Made by a program: the position numbers and the translations under genes. A stretch of DNA of 43,690 nucleotides from contig NZ_QUBS01000068.1 in assembly GCF_003390925.1 (NCBI RefSeq), positions 1 to 43,690 of the forward strand. Direction: 5' to 3'. This DNA comes from Trinickia diaoshuihuensis. Lineage in GTDB: Bacteria; Pseudomonadota; Gammaproteobacteria; Burkholderiales; Burkholderiaceae. Positions within the stretch are counted from its first letter, which is position 1. The number at the start of each line of letters is the position of its first letter. Below, piece by piece: positions 18,782 through 27,153 of this stretch. The notes under the pieces were generated by a model. That model made no database searches. It was not told the origin of the DNA and worked only from the letters and a program-made list of their open reading frames with translations.

Positions 18782-19507
18782 TCACCACGGCGCTATGTTC
18801 AGGAAGAAACGCTGGAGCCAGCCCATCGTTTCCGCTTCGTTGATGTACCCCTTGGCCGAGTATTCGATTCTCGCATCGGCCACCTGGGTCGAAAGCACGG
18901 TGTTCGCGCCCGAAACGGTGTTCGGATTGACCACGCCCGAGAAGCGTACGAACTCGTTGCCTTGGTTGATCAGCATTTGCTTCTCGCCGCTCACGACCAA
19001 GTTGCCGTTGGGCAGCACGTTCGTCACCGTCACCGTGATGGTGCCGTTGAACGTGTTCGACGCGTTCGCGCCGCCCGAGCCGCCGAACGTATTCGCACCC
19101 GAGGCGCTCAGATCGACGTGATTGAACAAGCCCTTCAAGAAGCCCGCCGTCGGCACCGACATATTCGTGGTGCCGTTGCGCCCGGCCGCCGCGGCCGACG
19201 ATTTGGTCGCGTTGATGTTTTCGGCGATGACGATCGTGAGGATGTCGCCCGTGTTGCGCGGCCGCTGATCTTCGAACAGCGGATGGCCCGCATAGCCGGG
19301 GTTGTAGATGGAACCCGGCGGCTGCAACTGCGGCGGCACCGGCGGCGCCGCCGTCATCGGCTGCTGCACGATGGGCTGGCGGTGCTCGATCTGCGCGCAA
19401 CCGGCGAAAGTGCCCGTCAGCACCCCTGCGAGCGCACTCGCATAGGCCAGCGTGGCTGCCGCGCGCAACCCGCGCACGCGAAAGGGAATTCGACTCGTTT
19501 GCAACAT
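18782..19507 (-). CDS. flgH: FlgH, flagellar L-ring lipoprotein
   Basis: FlgH forms the outer-membrane L ring. The product is 241 aa. The N-terminus has an Arg-rich start, a hydrophobic core and a lipobox ending FAGC, so Cys37 should be acylated. The mature protein carries the FlgH signatures [27 protein letters not shown] and NLVVSGEKQ. Length is normal. It follows flgG by 50 nt and precedes flgI by 5 nt. Confidence 0.95.
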   Translation of the reverse strand: MLQTSRIPFRVRGLRAAATLAYASALAGVLTGTFAGCAQIEHRQPIVQQPMTAAPPVPPQLQPPGSIYNPGYAGHPLFEDQRPRNTGDILTIVIAENINATKSSAAAAGRNGTTNMSVPTAGFLKGLFNHVDLSASGANTFGGSGGANASNTFNGTITVTVTNVLPNGNLVVSGEKQMLINQGNEFVRFSGVVNPNTVSGANTVLSTQVADARIEYSAKGYINEAETMGWLQRFFLNIAPW

Positions 19508-19557
19508 CTTCGTCTACCGCCTGCTCATCAAAGTACGACTACAGTCCTACCGGAGCC

Positions 19558-20346
19558 TTAAACCGACATCTGGCTCAAGGTCTGCAACATTTGGTCCGAA
19601 GTCTGGACCGCCTTACTGTTGATCTCGTACGCGCGCTGCGTTTCGATCATGTTCACGAGTTCTTGCACGACGTTCACGTTCGACGCTTCCAGATAGCCCT
19701 GGTTGAGCGTGCCGGCGCCGTTCAGACCCGGCGTCGTCACGTTCGGCGCGCCCGAGGAGGTCGTTTCCTCCATCAAGTTCTCGCCCTTCGACTCGAGGCC
19801 GGCCGGGTTGATGAACGTGGCGAGCTGGATCGTGCCGATCGTTTGGTTGTTCGTCGAGCCGGCCACCTTGATGCTGACCGTGCCGTCGGTGCCGATCGTC
19901 AGCGACGTCGCGTTTTGCGGAATCGTGATCTGCGGCATGACCTGGTAGCCGCTCGAGGTCACGAGCTGGCCTTGCGCGTTCGTTTGAAACGAGCCGTCGC
20001 GCGTATAGGCCGTCGTACCGTCGGGCATCTGCACTTGGAAGAAGCCGTTGCCGTTGATGGCGACGTCCTTCGAGTTGCCGGTCTGCTGCATGTTGCCCTG
20101 CGTGTACAGACGTTCGGTCGCGACTTGCTGCACGCCGGTGCCGACTTGCAGGCCCGAGGGCAACTCGGTTTGCTGTGTCGAGTTCGCGCCCGGTTGGCGC
20201 AGGGTTTGGTAGATGAGGTCCTGAAACACCGCCCGCGAGCCCTTGAAGCCGGTCGTGCTCACGTTCGAGAGGTTGTTCGAGATGACGTCCATCTGCGCCT
20301 GCTGCGCGTTCATGCCGGTGGCGGCGATGTAAAGCGAGCGGTTCAT
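19558..20346 (-). CDS. flgG: FlgG, distal rod protein
   Basis: FlgG makes the distal rod that crosses the periplasm. The product is 262 aa, near the family norm of 260. The N-terminal rod motif is [20 protein letters not shown], and the C-terminal helix is [20 protein letters not shown]. Near residues 45-65 it has YQTLRQPG, the rod-specific stretch that separates FlgG from hook protein FlgE. Confidence 0.96.
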   Translation of the reverse strand: MNRSLYIAATGMNAQQAQMDVISNNLSNVSTTGFKGSRAVFQDLIYQTLRQPGANSTQQTELPSGLQVGTGVQQVATERLYTQGNMQQTGNSKDVAINGNGFFQVQMPDGTTAYTRDGSFQTNAQGQLVTSSGYQVMPQITIPQNATSLTIGTDGTVSIKVAGSTNNQTIGTIQLATFINPAGLESKGENLMEETTSSGAPNVTTPGLNGAGTLNQGYLEASNVNVVQELVNMIETQRAYEINSKAVQTSDQMLQTLSQMSV

Positions 20347-20397
20347 GGTGAATCTCCTGGTAATTGCAATCCGGTTTAGGCGTCAGCCTTGTACCGG

Positions 20398-21156
20398 TCA
20401 GGTGAACGACAGCAGTTGGTTCGCCGTCTGATCGTTTTGGTCTGCCGTCTGCAGCAACTTCGTCTGCATCTGGAACTGGCGCGCGTTCGTGATCATCGAG
20501 ACCATCGCCGCGACGGAATTGACGTTGCTGCCCTCGAGCGCGCCTTGCGCCACGGTCACGGTCGGATCCGCGTCGGCCGGTTGGCCGTCGGCGGTCCGGA
20601 ACAGGCCGTCGTCGCCGCGCGTCATCGTGGCCGCATCCGGGTTCACGAGCTTGAGCTGATCGAGCACGACGATCTGCGAGGGCGAATCGCCCGCACCGAG
20701 CGCCGAGACGGTGCCGTCCCTGCCGATCGTCACGGTCGCGCCCGGCGGAATCGAGATCGGGCCGCCCGTGCCGAGCACCGGCTGGTTCGTCGCCGTGACC
20801 AGTTGGCCGTTTTCGTCGGTGTGCAAATTGCCGGCGCGCGTGTAAGCCTCGTTGCCGTCCGCCGTTTGCACGGACAGCCAGCCGGGACCGGTGATCGCGA
20901 CGTCGAGCGGGTTGCCCGTCTGTGCGATCGGGCCCGACGCGAAGTCGGAGCTCGGCGTCGCCGTCAGCGCGAACGTGCGCGTCGTGTCGTTGTTCACCGT
21001 CGTGCCGTCGCCGAAACTGAGCGGCACGTTGCGGAAGTTCGCGAGTTGCGCGCGAAAACCCGTCGTCGACGTGTTCGCCAAGTTGTTGGCCACGACGGCC
21101 TGCTGTTCGAGCGCCTCGGAGGCGCCCGTCATCGCGGTATAGATCAGTCGGTCCAT
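20398..21156 (-). CDS. flgF: FlgF, proximal rod protein
   Basis: FlgF is a proximal rod subunit. The product is 252 aa, starting MDRLIYTAMTGASEALEQQ, a FlgF hallmark, with the NNLANTSTTGFRAQ rod motif and a C-terminal ISNARQFQMQTKLL-type helix (here ITNARQFQMQ). It is exported through the flagellar gate without a cleaved signal peptide. It lies between flgE (38-nt gap) and flgG (51-nt gap). Confidence 0.95.
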   Translation of the reverse strand: MDRLIYTAMTGASEALEQQAVVANNLANTSTTGFRAQLANFRNVPLSFGDGTTVNNDTTRTFALTATPSSDFASGPIAQTGNPLDVAITGPGWLSVQTADGNEAYTRAGNLHTDENGQLVTATNQPVLGTGGPISIPPGATVTIGRDGTVSALGAGDSPSQIVVLDQLKLVNPDAATMTRGDDGLFRTADGQPADADPTVTVAQGALEGSNVNSVAAMVSMITNARQFQMQTKLLQTADQNDQTANQLLSFT

Positions 21157-21194
21157 GCTTCGCCTTGTTCTGCGGTGCTGACGGTTTCGCGCGC

Positions 21195-22433
21195 TTACAG
21201 GTTGATCAGCGTTTGGTCGACGGTCTGCTGCGTCTTGATCGTCTGCGCGTTCGCTTGGTAGTTGCGCTGCGCCGTGATCAGATCGACGAGCTGGCTCGTC
21301 AGATCGACGTTCGAGTTTTCCACCGAGCCGCCCGTGAGCGTGCCGTGATTCGTGCTGCCGGGGGCCGAGATTTGCGGCACGCCCGAAGCCGACGTTTCCG
21401 CGTACTCGTTGCCGCCGAGGTTTTGCAGCCCGTTCGGGTTGTTGAAGTTCGCGAGCACGATTTGGCCGAGCGATTGCGTGCGGCCGTTCGAGTACGTGCC
21501 CGAAATCGTGCCGTCCGCGCCGATCGAGAAGTTCGTGAGCTGGCCCGAGGCGAAACCGTCTTGCTTCAGGTTGTTCACGCCGTCGGAGCCGCCGTATTGC
21601 GTCGTGCCGGCGAGGTTCAGCGTGATCGGCTGCGGCGTCGCGCTGCCGTCGGTGTTCGGAATCGTGAACGAGATCTGGCCCGTCGCGGGCGAGGTGGCCG
21701 GTGCCGTCGCCGTCGTCGAGGTCAGCGCGCCGGACGTGCTGAAGCCGACCGAGCCCACTTTGCTGATCGCGCCCGAGGCCGGGCCCGAGTAGACGTCCCA
21801 GTTGTTCGCGGCCGTCTTCACGAAGTACATGTTGACCTGCTGCGAGCCGCCGAGCGAATCGTAGGTCTGGATCGACGTCGAGTAGTTGAACGTCTGCGAG
21901 TTCGTCGCGACGAACGGGGTCACCGTGGGAACGGCATCCTGCGAATTCAGGTTCAACTGAGCCGTGATGTTTTGCGTGGCGATCGGCGCGATGTTCGTCG
22001 TCGGCACCTGGATCGGCACCGTTTGCGCCGAATTGATGACGCCGTTCGCGTTCGCCGCGTAACCCATCAATTGCAGGCCTTGCGCGTTCGTGATGAAGCC
22101 GTTCTTGTCGAGCTGGAACACGCCGTTACGCGAATACGTCAGCGTGCCGTTGTTCGACATCTGGTAAAAGCCCGTGCCGTTGATCGCGACGTTCAGCGCT
22201 TGGCCCGTCGTCGTGAACGTGCCTTGCTTGAAATCTTGCTGCACGCCGGCGAGCTGCGTGCCGATACCGATCTGGTCGTTGACCGAACTCGCGATCGTGT
22301 TCGCGTACAGGTCGGCGAACTGCGCCGTGCTTTGCTTGAAGCCGACGGTGTTCGAGTTGGCGATGTTGTTGCCGATCACGTCGAGGTCGTTCGACGATGC
22401 GGACAAGCCGCTCAAGCCTTGTTGGTAGCCCAT
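21195..22433 (-). CDS. flgE: FlgE, flagellar hook protein
   Basis: FlgE polymerises into the hook that joins the motor to the filament. The product is 412 aa. It begins MGYQQGLSGLSASSNDLDVIG with the NNIANSNTVGFK motif and ends in QLVDLITAQRNYQANAQTIK and a TLINL tail. The middle region (about 85-330) forms the exposed D1/D2 domains and is Thr/Ala/Gly-rich. Length matches other FlgE. Confidence 0.97.
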   Translation of the reverse strand: MGYQQGLSGLSASSNDLDVIGNNIANSNTVGFKQSTAQFADLYANTIASSVNDQIGIGTQLAGVQQDFKQGTFTTTGQALNVAINGTGFYQMSNNGTLTYSRNGVFQLDKNGFITNAQGLQLMGYAANANGVINSAQTVPIQVPTTNIAPIATQNITAQLNLNSQDAVPTVTPFVATNSQTFNYSTSIQTYDSLGGSQQVNMYFVKTAANNWDVYSGPASGAISKVGSVGFSTSGALTSTTATAPATSPATGQISFTIPNTDGSATPQPITLNLAGTTQYGGSDGVNNLKQDGFASGQLTNFSIGADGTISGTYSNGRTQSLGQIVLANFNNPNGLQNLGGNEYAETSASGVPQISAPGSTNHGTLTGGSVENSNVDLTSQLVDLITAQRNYQANAQTIKTQQTVDQTLINL

Positions 22434-22474
22434 TTAGCGGTCTCCCTTCGGATGAATTCGTTGGTTCGTTACAG

Positions 22475-23203
22475 TTACAGGATGGCGGACACGCTGGTCA
22501 TGCCGACCGTGTTGCCGTTATTGAGCTTCAGGCCCGTGCTGCCGTCGCTTTGCTGAACGACGCTTTGCACTTGCGCGCCAGTGAGCGCCGTGACCGTGGC
22601 TGCCGCGCCGTTACTGCCCGTGCCGACGGCCGAAATCGAGTAGGTGCCGTCGGCCAGGGTCTTGCCGGACGAGTCCACCGGCTTCCAGTTGACCGGAACC
22701 GTACCCGCCTGCTGCGCGCCCAGATCGAGCGTGTTGACGATGTTGCCCGAGCTGTCCTTGACCGTGACCTTCAGATCGGAGACCGCCGACGACAGCGACA
22801 CGCCGAAGCCCGTCGAGGCGCCATTGCCCACCGTCGTCGTCGCGCCCGTGGAGTCGGCCGGCACGAGCACGTTCTGCCCGATCAAGAGCGACGCTTGCGA
22901 GCTTTGGCCGGCCGAGAGTTGCGAAGCCAGCGAGGCCAGCGTCGTATTCAGTTGGCTGATGCCCGTCACCGTGTTGATCTGGGCAAGCTGCGAGGTCATC
23001 TGCGTGCTGTCCATCGGGTTGGTCGGGTCTTGGTTCTGCAACTGCGTCACGAGCAACTTCAGGAAGGTCGTCTGCAACGAGCTGGGCGAATTGGGAGACG
23101 ACGAGCTCGGCGACGCCGAATTCGACGAAGTGCCGTTGATGGTATCGAGCAGTTGCTGCGAAACGGTGCCGCCGCTGCCGATGGTCGTATTGGATGACGT
23201 CAC
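22475..23203 (-). CDS. flgD: FlgD, hook-capping protein
   Basis: FlgD caps the growing hook and is absent from the final flagellum. The product is 242 aa. After a Ser/Pro-rich N-terminus (20-50) comes the conserved FLKLLVTQLQNQDPTNPMDS segment, then QMTSQLAQINTVTGI. The C-terminal half holds the Tudor-like and fibronectin-like cap domains (VPVNWKPVDSSG). It lies 11 nt after flgC, so it is tightly linked. Confidence 0.95.
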   Translation of the reverse strand: MTSSNTTIGSGGTVSQQLLDTINGTSSNSASPSSSSPNSPSSLQTTFLKLLVTQLQNQDPTNPMDSTQMTSQLAQINTVTGISQLNTTLASLASQLSAGQSSQASLLIGQNVLVPADSTGATTTVGNGASTGFGVSLSSAVSDLKVTVKDSSGNIVNTLDLGAQQAGTVPVNWKPVDSSGKTLADGTYSISAVGTGSNGAAATVTALTGAQVQSVVQQSDGSTGLKLNNGNTVGMTSVSAIL

Positions 23204-23214
23204 GAAAAATCTCC

Positions 23215-23637
23215 TCAGGTACCGATCGTCAGGGTTTTAAGCATCAGGTTCTTGGCGGTGTTCAGCGTTTCGACGTTGGCTTGGTACGAGCGCGAGGCCG
23301 AGATCATGTTCACCATTTCCTGCACCGGATCGACGTTCGGCATCTTCACGTAGCCGTCCGCGTCCGCCGCGGGGTTGCTCGGGTCGTAGGTGGTTTTCAT
23401 CGGCGTGGGATCGTCGATGACGTTCGTCACCTGCACGCCGCCCACTTGCTGGCCGCTCGCGGTCTTCGCGCCGCCCACGGGCTTGACCCCGAAAACGACT
23501 TGCTTGGCGCGGTACGGTTGCCCGTCCGGGCCCGTCGTGCTGTTCGCGTTCGCCAAATTGGACGCGGTCACGTTGAGCCGTTCGGATTCGGCTGACAGCG
23601 CCGAGCCCGCGACGGTGAAAATGTTCATCAATGCCAT
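23215..23637 (-). CDS. flgC: FlgC, proximal rod protein
   Basis: FlgC is a proximal rod subunit. The product is 140 aa, the normal size, with [27 protein letters not shown] at the N-terminus, the FlgC-specific [10 protein letters not shown] stretch, and C-terminal [20 protein letters not shown]. It lies 78 nt after flgB. Confidence 0.97.
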   Translation of the reverse strand: MALMNIFTVAGSALSAESERLNVTASNLANANSTTGPDGQPYRAKQVVFGVKPVGGAKTASGQQVGGVQVTNVIDDPTPMKTTYDPSNPAADADGYVKMPNVDPVQEMVNMISASRSYQANVETLNTAKNLMLKTLTIGT

Positions 23638-23715
23638 GGCTTCAGTTGCCTCTTTCGATTGACGCTTGAACGGTTCGAAAACGTGTAAACAAAAACATTA
23701 GGGGGCGCGGATCGC

Positions 23716-24237
23716 TCAGCCGCCCGAGGTGATCGCGGCGAGCATCTGCTTGATCTCTTGCGTCATCGCGGTCATGCCCGACTGGTAATGCACGGTGTTG
23801 TCGGCAAATTGCACGCGTTCGGCGTCGAGATCGACGGTGTTGCCGTCGAGCGAGGGCTGGGTCGGGATCCGGTAGGCGAGCGTGCCGTAATCCTGCGTTT
23901 GACCGCCCGTCGGGATGAGCTGCACGTTGCCCGTCATATGACCGCGCTCGGTGGAGACCATCGTCATGCCGCTCGTCACGCCGGCCGGCTGGGCCATCGG
24001 CAGCGGTGCCGCGCCCGAGCTGGCCACCGCGCCCGAGCTGGCCACCGCGCTCGAGCCTTGCGCCGCGCCGGTGCGCTTCAAGGCGACGGCGAGCGACGCG
24101 CCGAAATTCACGTCGCGCGCTTTGTAGCCGGGCGTATTGGCGTTGGCGATGTTCGACGAGAGCAGCTCCTGCCGATAGGCGCGTACATCGAGCGCCTCGC
24201 GGCCGAAGGCAAATTCGGCATCGAGTTTGTCCAGCAT
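23716..24237 (-). CDS. flgB: FlgB, proximal rod protein (with repeat linker)
   Basis: FlgB is the first gene of the flgB-J run and makes a proximal rod subunit. The product is 173 aa from ATG 24237 (MLDKLDAEFAFG; GGAG upstream), longer than the roughly 137 aa of E. coli. The rod motif is SSNIANANTPGYKARDVNF and the C-terminus has FADNTVHYQSGM. The extra length is an Ala/Ser/Gly linker at about 55-85 encoded partly by an exact 18-bp tandem repeat (24011-24046). Confidence 0.94.
   Translation of the reverse strand: MLDKLDAEFAFGREALDVRAYRQELLSSNIANANTPGYKARDVNFGASLAVALKRTGAAQGSSAVASSGAVASSGAAPLPMAQPAGVTSGMTMVSTERGHMTGNVQLIPTGGQTQDYGTLAYRIPTQPSLDGNTVDLDAERVQFADNTVHYQSGMTAMTQEIKQMLAAITSGG
24011..24046. 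repeat. 18-bp tandem repeat (two copies) inside flgB
   Basis: Two exact in-frame copies of GCGCCCGAGCTGGCCACC lie at 24011-24028 and 24029-24046, followed by a partial third (GCGCTCGAG). On the minus strand they encode the repeating Ala/Ser/Gly/Val linker of FlgB. Unit number could vary between strains without breaking the frame. Confidence 0.9.
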
Positions 24238-24469
24238 CGGGTTTCTCCGTAACTCAAGCGTCGGCCGCTTGGTGCCGCTTCTCGGCCTCACCCTGGTTCG
24301 GGACAAGGTGCGCCGCGAAGGCTTTTTTGCATGACGTGCATCTTAGGGGCGGCAGGCAAGAGCCAATCGGACGAATAACCAGGGAAGCCGCCCTCTATTC
24401 AACGTTTGCGCACCTCGCGCGAGCCCTAGAATTCGATTCGTCGTTCGAATTGTTCCGATGGAGAAATCG
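24238..24469. promoter_or_regulatory. Divergent promoter region between flgB and flgA
   Basis: These 232 nt separate divergent flgB (minus) and flgA (plus), so both must start here. For flgA, TAGAAT (24427-24432) is a good sigma-70 -10 with a weak -35 TTTGCG (24405-24410, 16-nt spacer). A dyad AATTCGA-N8-TCGAATT (24430-24451) overlaps the -10. For flgB, TAAGAT (24345-24340) with TTGGCT (24366-24361) is a weak pair. In relatives FlhDC activates these genes; I cannot place its site with confidence. Confidence 0.5.
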
Positions 24470-25711
24470 ATGTCCGTGTCCGCCGTTTCCGATCCAGCGC
24501 GCCGCCTTGGCCCGCGCGCCCTCGGGCAGCGGCATGCGCGCCTCGCGCGCGCGGCGGCCGGCTTGCTGCTGGCCGCGGCTTTCGCGCCCTTCGGCGCCGC
24601 GCAGGCGCAAAGCGCGGGCGCGAGCGGACAGATCTATATTCCCGGCCCGGGCGAATCGCATGCGAGCGCGCCCAGCGGGACGATGATTTCGATCCCGGGC
24701 CCCGGCGAAGCGCGGGCTCCCGCCGCCGCGGCAACGGCCGGCGCGGCAACGGCCGGCGCGGCACCGAATGGCATGATCGTGATTCCGGGGGCCGGCGAGG
24801 CAAATGCCGCAGCCGCGCCCCCTTCCGTCCCCGCCTTGCCCCGTGCCGCCGCGCAGCCACGGCCGTCAACGATGCCCGCGGCGGGCCAGGCCATGCCGGT
24901 CGTCGTCACGGCGCCGCAACGCGCCATTCGCTCAGTCCAGCCGATCGCGGTCGAGCAGCCGGCAAAGCCGGCCAACACCCGCTTGAACGCCGCCGTAGCG
25001 AATCCCTCGGCCAGCGCCGGCGCCGCGACCCAGCCGCCGGCAGCCCAAACGGCCGCGGTGGTTGAGCCCGCGTCGAACGCACCGGCCGGCCAAGAAGACG
25101 GCGAAACGATCCGGCGCGCCGCGCTCGCCTTTTTGCAACAGCAAACGGTCGGACTGCCGGGCAAGATCAATATCACCGTGGCGCCCAGCTTCCCGCGCGG
25201 GCTGGCCGCCTGTACGACGCTCGAGCCGTTCATGCCGACGGGCGCGCGCCTGTGGGGCACGACCTCGGTCGGCGTGCGCTGCGCCGGCGCGAAGCCGTGG
25301 ACGCTTTATTTGCAAGCGCGCATCGCCATCGAGGCAACCTACTATCTGGCGGCCCGCCAAATCGATCCGGGCAGCGTCATCACGGCCCAAGACCTCCTCG
25401 CCCGCAACGGCGACCTGTCGAATCTGCCGCGCGCGATCGTGACGGATCCCTCGCAGGCGGTCGGCTCCACGGCCATCGTGCGGATCGGCGCCGGAACGCC
25501 GCTGCGTCAAGACTTACTCAAGAGCGCCAGCGCGGTAACGATCGGCCAAACGGTCAAGGTCGTCGCGCAAGGCGCGGGTTTTTCGATTTCGTCGGAAGGC
25601 AGCGTCATGAACAATGCGTCGCCGGGACAGCAGGTGCGGGTCAAGATGGCTGGGGGACAGATCATTTCCGGTACGGTCGTGGATGGCGCGACCGTGCAGG
25701 TCCAGATGTGA
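24470..25711 (+). CDS. flgA: FlgA, P-ring assembly chaperone, with long repeat-bearing N-terminus
   Basis: FlgA is the periplasmic chaperone for the P ring. The product is 413 aa from ATG 24470, chosen because GGAG (24460-24463) is 6 nt upstream; ATG 24458 has no ribosome site. E. coli FlgA is about 219 aa. A signal peptide (about 23-47, ending AQAQ) is followed by three copies of an IPGxGE motif (54-63, 72-81, 102-111) and an Ala/Pro-rich linker to about 205. The usual FlgA/SAF part fills the C-terminus (ITAQDLLARNGDL, SEGSVMNNASPGQQVRVKM). The N-terminal half has no function I can name. Confidence 0.92.
   Translation: MSVSAVSDPARRLGPRALGQRHARLARAAAGLLLAAAFAPFGAAQAQSAGASGQIYIPGPGESHASAPSGTMISIPGPGEARAPAAAATAGAATAGAAPNGMIVIPGAGEANAAAAPPSVPALPRAAAQPRPSTMPAAGQAMPVVVTAPQRAIRSVQPIAVEQPAKPANTRLNAAVANPSASAGAATQPPAAQTAAVVEPASNAPAGQEDGETIRRAALAFLQQQTVGLPGKINITVAPSFPRGLAACTTLEPFMPTGARLWGTTSVGVRCAGAKPWTLYLQARIAIEATYYLAARQIDPGSVITAQDLLARNGDLSNLPRAIVTDPSQAVGSTAIVRIGAGTPLRQDLLKSASAVTIGQTVKVVAQGAGFSISSEGSVMNNASPGQQVRVKMAGGQIISGTVVDGATVQVQM
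24731..24760. repeat. 15-bp direct repeat in flgA
   Basis: GCAACGGCCGGCGCG occurs twice in tandem (24731-24745 and 24746-24760), in frame, encoding ATAGA twice in the linker between the second and third IPGxGE motifs. It probably arose by slippage. Confidence 0.85.
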
Positions 25712-25818
25712 CGGGCTGACCGGGCCGTTTTGGGCCGAGAGGTCCGGCGCGTGGAGGCGCCGGGTGGATCGACCCCAAAAGCGCGGCCGGCGTCGACAGG
25801 TGTTCTTCCTGATTGCGC

Positions 25819-25845
25819 TAAAGTTTCGTCGAGTGTCGCCGTTAT
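25819..25845 (+). promoter_or_regulatory. Sigma-28 (FliA) promoter of flgM
   Basis: TAAAGTTT (25819-25826), an 11-nt spacer and GCCGTTAT (25838-25845) match the consensus TAAAGTTT-N11-GCCGATAA at 15 of 16 positions. It lies 33 nt before the flgM start, after flgA. FlgM would thus be made under the sigma factor it inhibits, as in enterobacteria. Confidence 0.88.
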
Positions 25846-25878
25846 CACACTCAAATCGAAATCGTTCGGGAAGCCATC

Positions 25879-26220
25879 GTGAAAGTCGATTCCACCTCCA
25901 CTTCGAACCTGACTTCGCCCAAGGGCGGAGTGCAGGGTGCCCGTCAAGGCGGCCAAGCCACGGCCAGCGCCGCGCCGACGGGCGGCAATACCGCGCCGGC
26001 TCAAAGCGCCGGCGGGGATTCCAATGTCAGCCTATCGGGGCTGTCGTCGCAATTGCGTTCGCTCGCCGCGTCGGGCGAGGCCGACATCGACGTCGCGCAC
26101 GTCGAGTCGATCAAGCAGGCGATCGCCGACGGTACGTTGACGATGGATGCGGGCAAGATCGCGGACGGTATTCTCGCGACGGCTCGCGAACTGTTGAAAA
26201 ATCAGTCGACTGGCGGCTGA
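25879..26220 (+). CDS. flgM: FlgM, anti-sigma-28 factor
   Basis: FlgM binds FliA and blocks late flagellar genes until it is exported through the finished hook. The product is 113 aa with a GTG start (GGGAAG upstream). The N-terminal half (1-50) is disordered Thr/Gly/Ala/Gln sequence suited to export. The C-terminal half holds the FliA-binding helices: VESIKQAIADGTLTMDAGKIADGIL, then ARELL. E. coli FlgM is 97 aa. The near-consensus sigma-28 promoter upstream supports the call. Confidence 0.94.
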   Translation: MKVDSTSTSNLTSPKGGVQGARQGGQATASAAPTGGNTAPAQSAGGDSNVSLSGLSSQLRSLAASGEADIDVAHVESIKQAIADGTLTMDAGKIADGILATARELLKNQSTGG

Positions 26221-26303
26221 ACACGGCGGTATTGGGTTGTCGTGTGCGCTGGTTCGGCTTTGTTTGAACGCGCGCACGCGCCCCTGAGTTTTTGGCGGAT
26301 GAG

Positions 26304-26744
26304 ATGAGAGACGCCCTACTTGCCACCGTGACCGAAGAACACGCGACGCTCGAAGCGTTCGCGTCCTTGTTGATGTACGAGGAGAAAGCGCTCGCCGCGG
26401 TATCGCCGCTCGAGACGCTGCCCGGCATCGTCGAGAAAAAAACCGAACTGACCGAAAAGCTCGCGTCGCTCGAGAAGACGCGCGACGAGCAGTTGCGTCA
26501 GATGGGGATGCCCGCCGGCTGGAAAGGCATGGAGCTCGCGATCGCCGACGATCCGCGGCTTGCCAAGCAGTGGAAGCTTTTGCAGGACGTCGTGCAGCGC
26601 GCGCGCCGCGCGAACGCGACGAACGGCCTGATGATCCGCATTCGGATGAATTACAACCAGAGCGCGCTGGCGATCCTGCGCGGCGGTGGTTCGCGTCAGA
26701 CGGCCAGCGTGTACGGGCCGGATGGGCGCATGGCGACCGTTTGA
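26304..26744 (+). CDS. flgN: FlgN, export chaperone for FlgK and FlgL
   Basis: FlgN escorts the junction proteins FlgK and FlgL to the export gate. The product is 146 aa from ATG 26304 (MRDALLATVTEEH); an in-frame TTG at 26292 is possible. The sequence is nearly all helical, with LEAFASLLMYEEKAL near the N-terminus and an ANATNGLMIRIRMNYNQSALAIL helix near the C-terminus, where FlgN clients bind. It follows flgM by 83 nt and ends at a strong terminator, as in the usual flgAMN order. Confidence 0.92.
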   Translation: MRDALLATVTEEHATLEAFASLLMYEEKALAAVSPLETLPGIVEKKTELTEKLASLEKTRDEQLRQMGMPAGWKGMELAIADDPRLAKQWKLLQDVVQRARRANATNGLMIRIRMNYNQSALAILRGGGSRQTASVYGPDGRMATV

Positions 26745-26774
26745 GTCGACTCGCTTTAGGTAGGACGGAAAGAT

Positions 26775-26806
26775 ATCGGACGCTTCTGGGCGTCCGATGT
26801 TTTTTT
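26775..26806 (+). terminator. Intrinsic terminator after flgN
   Basis: A perfect 9-bp stem (ATCGGACGC 26775-26783 with GCGTCCGAT 26790-26798) with a six-base loop is followed by seven T (26800-26806). It closes the flgAMN unit 30 nt after the flgN stop. Confidence 0.95.
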
Positions 26807-26921
26807 AGAACCCGCGTGTCATGCGGCCATCGGCTCTATCATTGCCGGTCTCGTAGCCGCACCCCGACAGCAGTGAAGTAGCCGTCATCTATACATGGCT
26901 CGAGTCGAATGGGGCGAAACC

Positions 26922-27131
26922 ATGAATCTCTTGACCATAGGCGACCTGCGCGCAGTAGTGAGCTACGATCCCGATACAAAGTTGTTGAGGGGCGAGTTTA
27001 TCGGTCTAAACGGTGGCGCCGAATTTTATGCTCCCGACCTCGTCTCTCTACAAGCAGAGGGAGCGAAATCCCTAGCCGCGTTCCTCCAGACATGCCGGGA
27101 AAACGATATTGCGCCCGGAAGCTCCGGCTAA
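26922..27131 (+). CDS. Solo HicB-like small protein
   Basis: This ORF resembles HicB-family antitoxins, with the pattern YDPDT-x6-GEFIGLNGGAEFYAPDLVSLQ then AAFLQTCRENDIAP, the partial RNase-H-like fold and ERGIEP-type tail of the family. It is 69 aa from ATG 26922 (GGGGCGA upstream); ATG 26895 would add nine residues. No HicA toxin is seen on either side: upstream is the flgN terminator and downstream a converging unrelated gene. There is no DNA-binding tail. Its base composition is less GC-rich than its neighbours (ttgttgagg, gaattttatgct), suggesting acquisition. It may be a remnant or a stand-alone HicB-fold protein. Confidence 0.65.
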   Translation: MNLLTIGDLRAVVSYDPDTKLLRGEFIGLNGGAEFYAPDLVSLQAEGAKSLAAFLQTCRENDIAPGSSG

Positions 27132-27153
27132 CGCACACGTCGACCAACGCACG

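Noticed and set aside
18777-19400. Upstream extension of the flgI frame through flgH
   Set aside because: Same DNA encodes flgH in another frame with lipobox and L-ring motifs; the FlgI signal peptide starts at 18776.
26807-26921. A hicA toxin gene before the HicB-like ORF
   Set aside because: No frame here gives the HicA pattern with its conserved His; the space is also too short after the flgN terminator.
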